Positions 1-9,257 of a stretch of 37,449 nt of DNA are shown here, one piece after another. The DNA is from an uncultured archaeon (GTDB lineage: Archaea > Thermoplasmatota > E2 > DHVEG-1), in assembly GCA_902384685.1 (NCBI GenBank), contig CABMCU010000120.1, positions 1-37,449 of the forward strand, written 5' to 3'. The notes beneath the pieces were generated by a model. That model was given only the letters and a program-made list of their open reading frames with translations, did no database searches and was not told the DNA's origin. The stretch's first letter is position 1. Each line of letters starts with the position of its first letter. A program made the translations under genes and the position numbers.

Positions 1-355
1 AATACGCAAGTCCAGAGAGCGCAAGCGATTTAGTCCCATTTGCGGCACCAGTTCCACTGGTAGTCTGTCCGTTACTACATTGAATAGTCCACGAAAACGT
101 ATCACCCTCAGGATCATTAATCGAGATACTCCAGCTAATATTCCGAGAATTATTGGTTGAACCATTGCCAGGAGCAGGAGATCCAAACGCCGGTGGTTGA
201 TTTGCACTTACATCAGCAAACACCCACGCTAACCTGGAATTAGCAACTTTATCATTATTAAAAGACGCTCCAATAAGAGCAGTGCCACTAGCTGCGGGAA
301 TAGCAGTAATAATCAACAGTGTACAGACAAATAAACCATGTATTTTTTTTTCCAT
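1..355 (-). CDS. Secreted/surface protein, N-terminal fragment (continues beyond window)
   Basis: Reverse-strand reading frame open to window edge: MEKKIHGLFVCTLLIITAIPAASGTALIGASFNNDKVANSRLAWVFADVSANQPPAFGSPAPGNGSTNNSRNISWSISINDPEGDTFSWTIQCSNG...; signal peptide followed by Ig/fibronectin-like segment. Confidence 0.65.
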   Translation of the reverse strand, partial: MEKKIHGLFVCTLLIITAIPAASGTALIGASFNNDKVANSRLAWVFADVSANQPPAFGSPAPGNGSTNNSRNISWSISINDPEGDTFSWTIQCSNGQTTSGTGAANGTKSLALSGLAY

Positions 356-493
356 GTTCCTTCCCCAGTATTATTATATAGCATCTTCTATAAGAAGGTT
401 GCTAATTGAAGAAATTTTTTTTACGCTTAATACTCGGGTAATCAAGATAGACATCTATAGGAGAAACATTTGATGATTCTAATCTATAAATTA

Positions 494-1378
494 TTATTCT
501 TGCGTTATGTAGACGCCATAAATTATAAAGGCTGCACCCAGAAGGAAAAACCATGTCAGAGATGTACCAAGGAAAAACGATATCAGAATCGTAAATAGCG
601 GGATTAAATTCAAAAAAACCGCTGCTTTACTTGCGTCGATATGTTTCAATGCATAGTACCACCCAAGATACCCAAAGATAGAACAGGTAAGTGCCAGGTA
701 GAGGACAGCCATCCACCCATTCATTGACGTCTGTTGAAGAACAAGGCTAAGATGCGGAACAACAAAAGGGATATAGAACAGTGTACCAAAACCAAACGCA
801 TAGGTAGTAATCACAAACTCATCATAGGTTTTCAACAGTCTTTTTCCAACAAGCGAATAGAGCGCCCAACAAAACGCTGACAGTAATATTAGGACGCAAC
901 CAACGTAAAAAAGATTATCAACGGTCAGCTCTTGTTTTGCGATATCGGAGAACATTATAACGAAAACCCCGATAAAAGAAAGAACAATACCTGCTACCCT
1001 TTTTCTTGTCAGAGCTTCATGCAAGAATAAACTGCAAAGAATTGCAATGAAAATCACGTTGGTATTGATAAGAACGGACGCAGTTGGTGCGTTGGTGAAA
1101 TGAATACCAAGGAACTGAAAGAGATATAAGAGAGTCACACCAGTAAGCCCCAGGATAATAAGCCAGGGGAGTTCCTTTTTTGGAATCGAGAGCGGTTTCT
1201 TTCTTAATACAGCAATTAATATCATTAAGGGTGTTGCAACAAGAAAGCGGAGAAACCCTAGATCAATAGGATCCATCTCCTTTGTGGTAATATCGACAAC
1301 AATAAAGGATCCTGCCCAGACAAACGAAACAAGAATAAGGAGCACTCCAATGAAGAGATTCCTGTTCATAAACATCAA
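494..1378 (-). CDS. EamA/DMT superfamily permease
   Basis: 294 aa, ten hydrophobic segments, typical EamA repeats (FVWAGSFIVVD..., FCWALYSLVGKRLLKTYDEF...). Confidence 0.85.
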   Translation of the reverse strand: MMFMNRNLFIGVLLILVSFVWAGSFIVVDITTKEMDPIDLGFLRFLVATPLMILIAVLRKKPLSIPKKELPWLIILGLTGVTLLYLFQFLGIHFTNAPTASVLINTNVIFIAILCSLFLHEALTRKRVAGIVLSFIGVFVIMFSDIAKQELTVDNLFYVGCVLILLSAFCWALYSLVGKRLLKTYDEFVITTYAFGFGTLFYIPFVVPHLSLVLQQTSMNGWMAVLYLALTCSIFGYLGWYYALKHIDASKAAVFLNLIPLFTILISFFLGTSLTWFFLLGAAFIIYGVYITQE

Positions 1379-1537
1379 TAAACAACAACGTAGTTATTAA
1401 ACGATTTCCTGTAGTTTGCATCGCAAAAATTTTGGAGAACGTGGTTTAGGTAAGAAGTGTACAGAACCCCGGTAATTAGTGTACAATAAGATGCTTTAAA
1501 GAAAACACACTAAATAAGTATTGAGGAATGATAAAAA

Positions 1538-1657
1538 ATGATGATTGTTGGTCAAGTATCAAGCCCTGAGGAAGCAATTGAAGTAGAATTTATCGTAAAA
1601 TCCTTTGTCGTAGCAAACCGCGCACGCGCTCTTGCACAACAACAACACAAGGTGTAA
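1538..1657 (+). CDS. Small ORF, 39 aa (MMIVGQVSSPEEAIEVEFIVKSFVVANRARALAQQQHKV), unknown function
   Basis: ATG preceded by TTGAGG SD-like sequence; TTTAAA TATA-like element about 40 nt upstream; below the 60-aa cutoff of the ORF track. Confidence 0.4.
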   Translation: MMIVGQVSSPEEAIEVEFIVKSFVVANRARALAQQQHKV

Positions 1658-1661
1658 TCAA

Positions 1662-1763
1662 ATGACAAAAAAGACAAAGGGAAAGAAAAATATCCCAACA
1701 GACATACCGATTTTCTGGGTCAACATCGTTCAAACAGACTCTGATGACGTCGCGACCCTATGA
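1662..1763 (+). CDS. Small ORF, 33 aa (MTKKTKGKKNIPTDIPIFWVNIVQTDSDDVATL), unknown function
   Basis: Starts 4 nt after the previous small ORF, AAGGTG SD-like sequence upstream; tail overlaps the convergent stop of the ACD gene. Confidence 0.35.
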   Translation: MTKKTKGKKNIPTDIPIFWVNIVQTDSDDVATL

Positions 1764-4544
1764 TTTCACGATGCCGACTGGTTTTTTAGGATTATTTTTT
1801 GTTGTTTTCCTACTTTTTGTATCGTCAGACTCATTGATTTTTTTACCACTTTCAAGGGTTCCATCCTTGATCACTTCATCTTGCAGATAATATTCCACTT
1901 TGTATTCACCAGGGTCACCATCTGAGAACTTAAAACCTTTCTCACGACATAGGGTAATCATCGGGTAATTATCCTTCAGGACGACACCGTTGATCTTCGA
2001 TAGTTTTTTATCTTTCGCGAACTCAATTAAAAAATCAAGGAACTCAGAGCCAAGCCCCTGCCGCTGCCATTCATCAGTAATAACCACGGCGAACTCTGCT
2101 TCATCAGGCCTCGCGGGATCCTGAATCAGTCGAGCAACACCAAGCAGTCGCTTTTTTCCGTCTTCCTCGAATTCTGCGACAATCCCCATTTCTCTATCAT
2201 AATCAATGTTACAGTATCTCGTACGAACCTCATGAGGCGTATCTTTGATTATCCTGAAAAAACGGAATCGCACGGTTTCTTCAGAAAACGTTTTAAACAT
2301 ATCCAACCACATGTTTTCATCCTCTGGTTTTATCGGTCGGAGGAGAACCTTCTGCCCACCTTTTAACGTGATAGGTATCATGTATTTGGTTGGATAGGGT
2401 GTAATGATAAGATGGGGATGTTTTTCTGGCTCAGGATCAAGAATTATCCGTGCATCCACCGCAATAAGATCATTTCCCTGCGGGATCAACGGATTGATAT
2501 CGACTTCTTTAATCTCAGGATGATCGATAAGCATCTGTGAAAACTTAATCATGGTTTCTTCGACTATCTTCATATCAACAGCAGGAATGTTTCTGAATCC
2601 TTTCAAGAGATCAGATGCTTTGGTTTTTTCTATGATGCGCTGCGCCAAGGTCTGATTTAAGGGGGGGAATCCGATTGCACGATCTTTGATTAACTCCGTA
2701 TAGATACCACCTAATCCAAAGAGAATTACCGAACCAAATACCGGATCTTTTTTCGAGCCAAGAATCAGTTCATACCCATAGCTCTTCACCTGTTTCTGAA
2801 TCGTTACTCCAAGAATCGTTGCATTCGGGACTTTTTCTTTGGCCTGCTTCGTCATCGCTCTGAATGTTGTTTTCACATCATCTCCACAATGTAAATCAAG
2901 AACGACGCCACCGACATCGCTTTTATGAGTGATTTGCGGGGATAATATCTTCATTACGACAGGATATCCGATTTTCTCTGCTGCTTTAACCGCTTTCTCT
3001 TCATTTTCTGCAATGATCGGTGTTGTGGTTGTAATTCCATAAAGTTCAAGAAATGTTTTCGCTTCGCTCTCATTGAGTAGAGTTCTTTTCTCTTTCACTG
3101 CCGCATCCAAGATTTTTTTAATTATATCTGTATGAGCGGGGGTTTGGATGTTAAGTTCCACAGGAGTATCATAAAGTTGGGCTAAATGCCGTTCATAATG
3201 ATACAAATACATGTAGGATTCAACGGCTTCATCAGGTGATTCATAGGTTGGGATATTGTTACTATTAAGGATGTCTCGTGCGTGATTCACAGTCGCTTCA
3301 CCAATCAGTGAAGTGAGAATAGGTTTGGTTGATTTTCTCGCGATATCTATAATCCGATCTGCGAGTTTCGTCGGATCTGCCATTACTTGGGGAACACAGA
3401 GAATTAAGAGACCATCGATGTTTTTATCTTCAAGGCAAATCTCGATTGCTTTCTGATAGCGATCCTCGTCACCATCTCCGATGATATCAACCGGGTTCGC
3501 GTGACTCCAATGAGTCGGTAACACTTTATTGAGTTTCTCGATTATCTCAGGAGAAAGTGTCGCAAGTTTACCACCTTTCTCGATGATGGAATCCGTAGCA
3601 AGAACACCGGGTCCACCAGCATTCGTTACAATTGCGATGTTTGGTCCCGTCGGACGCGGTTGTTTCGCAAGAATCGAGGAGCAATTGAATAAGTCCCTGA
3701 TATCCATAACACGAACTACACCTGATCTTCGGAAAGCCGCCTCATAAATAGCATCCTCACCAGCAAGCGCCCCTGTATGGGATGAAGCTGCCTTTGCTCC
3801 TTCCTTATAACGACCGGATTTAATCACAATAATTGGTTTTGCACGCGCAAATGCTTTAGTCGCACTCATGAACTTCCGTGCATCAGTAATCGATTCGATA
3901 TAGAGAACAATACTTCTCGTGTGAATATCCATCCCAAAATAATCAATAAGATCACCAAAATCAACATCTAACATAGAGCCAACAGAGACGAACGAACTAA
4001 AACCGACGTTCGCTGCCGCAGCCCAATCAAGGATTGCACCACAGACCGCACCACTCTGAGAAAGCAATGCGATAGACCCTTTCGCAGGCATAGAACCTGC
4101 GAATGTCGCATTTAAATTCAGATACGGCATGATAAAACCGACGCAATTTGGTCCAACGATAATCAGTCCATATTTTTTCTTTAACTCAAGTAATCGTTGT
4201 TCCCGAGCAACTCCCTCAGATCCAATTTCTTTAAACCCAGCAGAAATAATAAGAATACCTTTAATACCTCGAATCCCACACTGTTCGACTATATCACAGA
4301 CAACGGTTGCTGGTGTTACAATAATTGCCAGATCAACAACTTTTGGCACATCATTAATGGTTGGATACGCTTGAACTCCTTGTATACTCTCTCGTTTTAT
4401 ATTCACAGGGAAAACAACGCCATCATATCCAGCCCCTATTAGATTCCGAAAAATCCTATATCCTGCAGATCCGATTGTTTCGCTTGCACCGATCACAGCG
4501 ATACTTTTTGGTTTAAAAATTTTATCAAGTTTTGCACCATTCAT
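1758..4544 (-). CDS. ADP-forming acyl/acetyl-CoA synthetase (alpha+beta) fused to C-terminal GNAT acetyltransferase (Pat/YfiQ architecture)
   Basis: CoA-binding domain (KSIAVIGASE), SHTGALAG phospho-His motif, ATP-grasp domain (GYPVVMKILSPQITHKSDVGGV), GNAT domain (WQRQGLGSEFLDFLIEFA). Start placed at MNGAKLDK because GGAGGG lies 7 nt upstream of that ATG; the ORF-track start at 4601 is probably too far upstream. Confidence 0.9.
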   Translation of the reverse strand: MNGAKLDKIFKPKSIAVIGASETIGSAGYRIFRNLIGAGYDGVVFPVNIKRESIQGVQAYPTINDVPKVVDLAIIVTPATVVCDIVEQCGIRGIKGILIISAGFKEIGSEGVAREQRLLELKKKYGLIIVGPNCVGFIMPYLNLNATFAGSMPAKGSIALLSQSGAVCGAILDWAAAANVGFSSFVSVGSMLDVDFGDLIDYFGMDIHTRSIVLYIESITDARKFMSATKAFARAKPIIVIKSGRYKEGAKAASSHTGALAGEDAIYEAAFRRSGVVRVMDIRDLFNCSSILAKQPRPTGPNIAIVTNAGGPGVLATDSIIEKGGKLATLSPEIIEKLNKVLPTHWSHANPVDIIGDGDEDRYQKAIEICLEDKNIDGLLILCVPQVMADPTKLADRIIDIARKSTKPILTSLIGEATVNHARDILNSNNIPTYESPDEAVESYMYLYHYERHLAQLYDTPVELNIQTPAHTDIIKKILDAAVKEKRTLLNESEAKTFLELYGITTTTPIIAENEEKAVKAAEKIGYPVVMKILSPQITHKSDVGGVVLDLHCGDDVKTTFRAMTKQAKEKVPNATILGVTIQKQVKSYGYELILGSKKDPVFGSVILFGLGGIYTELIKDRAIGFPPLNQTLAQRIIEKTKASDLLKGFRNIPAVDMKIVEETMIKFSQMLIDHPEIKEVDINPLIPQGNDLIAVDARIILDPEPEKHPHLIITPYPTKYMIPITLKGGQKVLLRPIKPEDENMWLDMFKTFSEETVRFRFFRIIKDTPHEVRTRYCNIDYDREMGIVAEFEEDGKKRLLGVARLIQDPARPDEAEFAVVITDEWQRQGLGSEFLDFLIEFAKDKKLSKINGVVLKDNYPMITLCREKGFKFSDGDPGEYKVEYYLQDEVIKDGTLESGKKINESDDTKSRKTTKNNPKKPVGIVKS

Positions 4545-4600
4545 CGTGCTTCCCTCCATATAATGAGCAATAAAGCACCGAGACCGGGAAGGTAAAATCA

Positions 4601-4610
4601 ATTATATAAT
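4601..4610 (-). promoter_or_regulatory. TATA-like element for the ACD-GNAT gene (ATTATATAAT)
   Basis: AT-rich TATA-type box about 57 nt upstream of the refined start; flanked upstream by GTTAAC/GTTAA repeats. Confidence 0.45.
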
Positions 4611-4665
4611 AGTATCGTTAACATTGACTGTTACTGTTAAAATAATAGCTTTTTTTTCTCTTCTG

Positions 4666-5139
4666 TTAATTAATAAGATTTTGTATTTCTTTTTGAACTT
4701 TCAAGTAAAGATCATCAAGAATCATTTCTATTTCTTTTGATAACCCTATTCCATGCGAAACGTCTCGTGGCTGAACCCCAAAAATAACGAGTGTTTCAGG
4801 AAGCTCTTTGAGCTCTTGCGATAAACGAAGAATGTGTAAAAAATCGGAGTCATGAGTTGATAGTATCATCGGTTTTTTCTGATTTTGAATATCGTTCAAA
4901 CTAAACACTCGAGTATCACCTGGTTTTCCCTTGAAATCAACAGCATCGATAATCATAACGGCATCAAATTGAGCTAGGAGATGAAGCAGGTTCATCCCAC
5001 TCGTGCCACCATCAATATATTCGATATTTTTTGGTAAATAATCTTTTTGTGTTTGTAGGTGCTGGAGTAAAAGGATACCAACCCCATCATCACGTCGTAA
5101 GGGGTTTCCCAACCCGATAATACCTATTTTTTGTTTCAT
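4666..5139 (-). CDS. [NiFe] hydrogenase maturation protease (HycI/HyaD family)
   Basis: GLGNPLRRDDGVGILLLQHL and IDAVDFKGKPGD motifs; directly downstream of the large subunit gene. Confidence 0.9.
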   Translation of the reverse strand: MKQKIGIIGLGNPLRRDDGVGILLLQHLQTQKDYLPKNIEYIDGGTSGMNLLHLLAQFDAVMIIDAVDFKGKPGDTRVFSLNDIQNQKKPMILSTHDSDFLHILRLSQELKELPETLVIFGVQPRDVSHGIGLSKEIEMILDDLYLKVQKEIQNLIN

Positions 5140-5148
5140 GAATACAGA

Positions 5149-6450
5149 TTAGACAAAAATAACATCGAGATAATGGGTTGAACAGGAAATACAAGGATCA
5201 TATGCTCGTACGAGCATCTCCAAAGTCAACTCGATTTCCTTCTGCGATTTCGTCAATATCTCAGGGACGAGTTTTTCCATATCTAATTGGATATTCGCAT
5301 GGTTTTGGTTTGTTGGAATAATACAATTCGCCTTAGTACAATAACCTTTCGAGTTCAGAGTATAATCATGCACAAGGATTCCCCGGGGCACTTCAACAAT
5401 CCCCACTCCTCGACCTGCTTTTACTACGGGTTTTACTGGTTTTTCTTGCTTTATTCCCTGATCCAGGAGCGAGTTAATCAAAAGTAATGAATCCTCAATA
5501 CTATGAGAAAATTCCACAAGCTGCGCGATCGTGTTCATGAAAGGATTGTAGGTCAGAGGTTTTAGCCTAAACATATGCGCGACTTCTTGTGCAACTGGAT
5601 GGAGCTGAGTACTATTAAGGTTAAATCGGGCTAATGCACCAACCATGTACGATTCTCGTGCATGTTTCGCATATTTTGCGGTTGATTGAGGAACGATATA
5701 TTCATTTATAACTTCTTTATAATCTCGATAAGCAGGGTGTTTGCCAGTATCGGTAGATGCAATTACCCCATCGTAGAGAGCATATTCTGAATCTGAGGTC
5801 AAGCCGATATATTCGGTTTCTCTCGTGAATGTTGGAAGTTTATCAGCGACACTCTGTATGACAACTGCAAGTTCTTTTGTAAGGTCTTGGGCTTCTGCAA
5901 GTCGATTTTTTAGGTGTAGAAGTTGTCTCTCAGTTGGAACGAGAGAAAACCCACCGACAATCAATCGGATGGGATGAATAGTACGACCACAAATAAGGTC
6001 TGACATTTCATTTGCTAGGCGATGTAATTTTACGATCTTCATTACTGTATCAGTATGTTTTCCTACCAAAGGAAATACGCTACCGACACCAAATAAATCA
6101 GGTGCGACAAGATATCCGATATGGAGGATATGACTCTGCATGTTCTCTGCATGAATCGCTAAGCGACGTAGTATCGCAGTCTGCTTCGTGATCTTTATAT
6201 CAAATGCGTCCTCAGTTGCTTTTAAAGAAGCAAGAGAATGGCCGATAGAACAGATTCCACATATCCGTGAAGTTATCGGGCGAAGCTCGTTATACTGTTG
6301 TCCACGAAGCATCGCTTCGAAAAATCTCGGTGCCTCGACAACGTTCCATTGAAGTTTTTCAATCTTACCGTTTTTCACATCAAGAACGATATTTCCATGG
6401 CCTTCAACACGGGTAATATGTTCAACATGAACAGAAAAATCTTTACTCAT
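5149..6450 (-). CDS. hydA: [NiFe] hydrogenase large subunit, group 3b-like sulfhydrogenase alpha
   Basis: RICGIC near N-terminus and DPCISCSTH near C-terminus (both Ni ligand motifs), with a 7-aa tail YLDVIFV. Start at MSKDFSVHVEHITRVEGHG with GGAGTG SD; the track start (6510) is upstream. Confidence 0.92.
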   Translation of the reverse strand: MSKDFSVHVEHITRVEGHGNIVLDVKNGKIEKLQWNVVEAPRFFEAMLRGQQYNELRPITSRICGICSIGHSLASLKATEDAFDIKITKQTAILRRLAIHAENMQSHILHIGYLVAPDLFGVGSVFPLVGKHTDTVMKIVKLHRLANEMSDLICGRTIHPIRLIVGGFSLVPTERQLLHLKNRLAEAQDLTKELAVVIQSVADKLPTFTRETEYIGLTSDSEYALYDGVIASTDTGKHPAYRDYKEVINEYIVPQSTAKYAKHARESYMVGALARFNLNSTQLHPVAQEVAHMFRLKPLTYNPFMNTIAQLVEFSHSIEDSLLLINSLLDQGIKQEKPVKPVVKAGRGVGIVEVPRGILVHDYTLNSKGYCTKANCIIPTNQNHANIQLDMEKLVPEILTKSQKEIELTLEMLVRAYDPCISCSTHYLDVIFV

Positions 6451-7207
6451 CGTAACTACACTCCTTTCGTCCATAGTTATACATCGTACATCGTCGTCGA
6501 ATATCCTCATAGGAAAGCTTGTATCGTTCTAAAACCTCTTTGACACATTCGGTGTCTTGCTTCTTAATAAGACCTCGACAACCTTCACAGGGACTATTAT
6601 GGGTTGGACAAATCGCTTTACATCCCGCCCGTGTGATAGGCCCAAGGCAAAACGCACCAAGCTCGAATTGACAGATATTTTCGTTTTTCTTACATTCGAC
6701 ACAGACAGGATACCGGGGGATATCAGGTTTCTTCCCAAGAGCTATCGCGGTGATTACTGATTTAAACTCATCACGGTCAATAGGACAGCCAAAGATATAA
6801 TAATCAACTGGAACGACTTCGTTAATTGCCTTGGTTTGAAAAACATCAAACAGCTCATTTCCTTTAAGATTTGCATCCCCGTACACATCTTTTTTTACTT
6901 CCTCTGGCATCCATTGATTCCGAATTTTATTAACCCCACCCATAGTCGCACAGGCTCCAAGGGCAATGAGAATTTTTGCATGACTCCTAATTCCACGTAG
7001 TCGTTCCTCGTCCATCGGTCTCATAATAGAGCCTTCAACTATCGCGATATCATAGGAATCAGAATGCTCCTTCATCACCTCTCGAAATGAGACAATATCA
7101 ACAAACGAAATTAAATCAAGAATTTCTTCTTCGAGATTAGCGATTTGAAGTTCGCATCCTTCGCAATCTGCGAAATCGAAGACCGCGACCCGTGGTTTTT
7201 GTTTCAT
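6443..7207 (-). CDS. hydD: [NiFe] hydrogenase small subunit, sulfhydrogenase delta
   Basis: DFADCEGCELQ, GACATMGGV, and cysteine-rich C-terminal cluster motifs. Confidence 0.9.
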   Translation of the reverse strand: MKQKPRVAVFDFADCEGCELQIANLEEEILDLISFVDIVSFREVMKEHSDSYDIAIVEGSIMRPMDEERLRGIRSHAKILIALGACATMGGVNKIRNQWMPEEVKKDVYGDANLKGNELFDVFQTKAINEVVPVDYYIFGCPIDRDEFKSVITAIALGKKPDIPRYPVCVECKKNENICQFELGAFCLGPITRAGCKAICPTHNSPCEGCRGLIKKQDTECVKEVLERYKLSYEDIRRRCTMYNYGRKECSYDE

Positions 7208-9138
7208 TCAAACGCCTCCGGTAACTGTTTGAGTTTTCCGTAATTGAACACCGGACCTTCTTTGCAGACATAGACGCCATTCATCTGACAATGTCCGCAT
7301 TTCCCGACACCGCATTTCATGCGACGCTCAAGAGATACATAGATATTATTATCCGGAACTCCAAGGGTCTGCAGACATTTAATAACATATTTATACATCA
7401 CCGGTGGTCCGATAACTACCGCTATTGTATTTTTAGAATCGATTTTATCTGCTTTGATTTTGGGGAACAATGCCGTAATCAGACCAGTACATCCGCCCCA
7501 ACATTCACTTGGCTCACACCGATCAACGGTAAGTTCACATTGCACGTTGCTTACTTTTTTCCAACGATCGACATCATCCATAAACGTAATTTCTTTTGGA
7601 CGTTTTGCTCCATAGAGAATGATAACTTCCTTGAACTTATCCCTCTGTTTTGGGTCAAGGATGTGATTAATCAAAGAACGCATCGGCACCATACCAGTGC
7701 CACCCGAGGTAAAGAGCATTGTTTTTCCTTCGAATGTTTTGACATCAAATCCATTCCCTAACGGTCCGCGAATACCTACCTTATCACCCGGTTGTAACAA
7801 ACATAATTTTTTGGTAACATTTCCAACCTGACGAACCATAATTTCAAACACAGGACTATCACCCGGTGGAGTTGAGATACCAAACGGTGCTTCACCGTAC
7901 CCAAAAATCGATACTTCAACGAACTGCCCTGGCTTATGTCCTAATGGTTTTTTATCATCGAGCTCAATTTCAAAGAGGGTATCGATCTCGTTGAAGGGGA
8001 TTATTTTTTTTATCGTTGCGCTTCGTGGAACATGAATGATGCCTTTTTCCAAAACCTCGGTTTCTTCCTTGATAAAATATTTTCCAGTATCCTCCTCTGA
8101 ATTGAAATGTCCAAGTTCATTTATAAGGTTACAAGGGTCAGCAATATCAGGTAAACACGCACTGCCGCATCGACCGCATCCCACGCAGGCGACAAAACCA
8201 TAGCGCTCCGGTAAATAATTGCCTTTTCTGAAAAATCGATGACGATATCGTTCTTTTACTTCTTCACGGAAGACCTCTCCGCTTCCAACTTTTGTGAAAT
8301 CTTTCAGCAGGCATCCATCCCAGGTGCGGACACGATTACCCTCTTTCAGATTCAAGGATACATTATCTTTTACATCATAGCAAAAACAGGTGGGACAGAC
8401 CATGGTGCACGAGCCGCATTCCATGCAGACATCGGAATGCTCCTCCCATATCGCATGATTATAATTTGCTACAAGAAGAGAAGACCAATTTTTTTTATCG
8501 ATATTAACTTTTTGTCTATATTTTTTAGCTACTGCATTGCGAACTGTTATAATCTTTTTTAAATCCGAACTAGAAGCATCCTCGACTATTGCATATTTTT
8601 CTAGTAATTTATTACCTTTTTCAGAGCCAATGGTAACCGCATAGTTGGTCCCAATATCGGTGAGTAATAAGTCGAAACCTGAGTCGGTAACGTTTGTTTT
8701 CATGCTTGCTACAAATGATCGCTCAGAGACATTTTTAATATCAACCCCGATGATGATAGTGCTCTCTCGACGTTTTTTATAGAAATTATCTTGTTGTTGA
8801 TCAAGGTAATGTCGATCTGTTTGTTCTAACGCAATAATATCATATGGATGGACTCCGATGATGATACGTGGCGTGTCGTTCATGATTTCCTTTCCTTCAA
8901 AGGGCTTTTCTAAAGAAAATTTAAGTAACGTTTCAGTTTGTGGCAAGTAATATTTTTTTGGGGGAAGAATCGTCACATCATAATCGAGTTGTAATTCTTC
9001 AGCAGAAGAAAGAGTGTCAAAGACATAGCGTTTTCCTTTTGCTACGACTCCGACGACATCATAGGTTCTGTCGTTTATTAAGGAATTTACAAATGATGAA
9101 AAATCTTTTTTTGTAATTGTCTTTACAATTTGTTTCAT
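7204..9138 (-). CDS. Fused sulfhydrogenase beta (4Fe-4S) + gamma (FAD/NAD(P) reductase) subunit
   Basis: N-terminal half CMECGSCTMVCPTCFCYD and CVGCGRCGSACLPDIADPC (HydB); C-terminal half FGYGEAPFGISTPP, FTSGGTGMVPMRSLI, ERRMKCGVGKCGHCQMNGVYVCKEGPVF (HydG). Start at MKQIV. Confidence 0.9.
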   Translation of the reverse strand: MKQIVKTITKKDFSSFVNSLINDRTYDVVGVVAKGKRYVFDTLSSAEELQLDYDVTILPPKKYYLPQTETLLKFSLEKPFEGKEIMNDTPRIIIGVHPYDIIALEQTDRHYLDQQQDNFYKKRRESTIIIGVDIKNVSERSFVASMKTNVTDSGFDLLLTDIGTNYAVTIGSEKGNKLLEKYAIVEDASSSDLKKIITVRNAVAKKYRQKVNIDKKNWSSLLVANYNHAIWEEHSDVCMECGSCTMVCPTCFCYDVKDNVSLNLKEGNRVRTWDGCLLKDFTKVGSGEVFREEVKERYRHRFFRKGNYLPERYGFVACVGCGRCGSACLPDIADPCNLINELGHFNSEEDTGKYFIKEETEVLEKGIIHVPRSATIKKIIPFNEIDTLFEIELDDKKPLGHKPGQFVEVSIFGYGEAPFGISTPPGDSPVFEIMVRQVGNVTKKLCLLQPGDKVGIRGPLGNGFDVKTFEGKTMLFTSGGTGMVPMRSLINHILDPKQRDKFKEVIILYGAKRPKEITFMDDVDRWKKVSNVQCELTVDRCEPSECWGGCTGLITALFPKIKADKIDSKNTIAVVIGPPVMYKYVIKCLQTLGVPDNNIYVSLERRMKCGVGKCGHCQMNGVYVCKEGPVFNYGKLKQLPEAFE

Positions 9139-9257
9139 CTCAAACACCTTTGTTCGTCTAAGAAATTAGTTTCCTGATACTTGGATAGCCTCGATGACGA
9201 TGAACAAACGTTCTGATTTAAGTTTTTTCATTTCTTAATATTTCTTCGAGATAAAAT

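Noticed and set aside
282-473. 63-aa plus-strand ORF
   Set aside because: Overlaps the minus-strand secreted-protein start; no SD or domain support.
1538-1570. Box C/D sRNA candidate (ATGATGA ... CTGA)
   Set aside because: Only one C-like and one D-like box at unsuitable spacing; no C'/D' pair.
7291-7761. 156-aa plus-strand ORF
   Set aside because: Antisense to the strongly supported HydB-HydG fusion; no recognisable domain. Same reasoning for many other track ORFs antisense to or out of frame with real genes (e.g. 8239-8562, 22665-23120, 28621-29001, 33938-34294).
9166-9231. Box C/D-like motifs (CTGA, GATGA, CTGA) in the malic enzyme-hydrogenase gap
   Set aside because: No proper upstream C box; simple motif coincidence in a short AT-rich gap.
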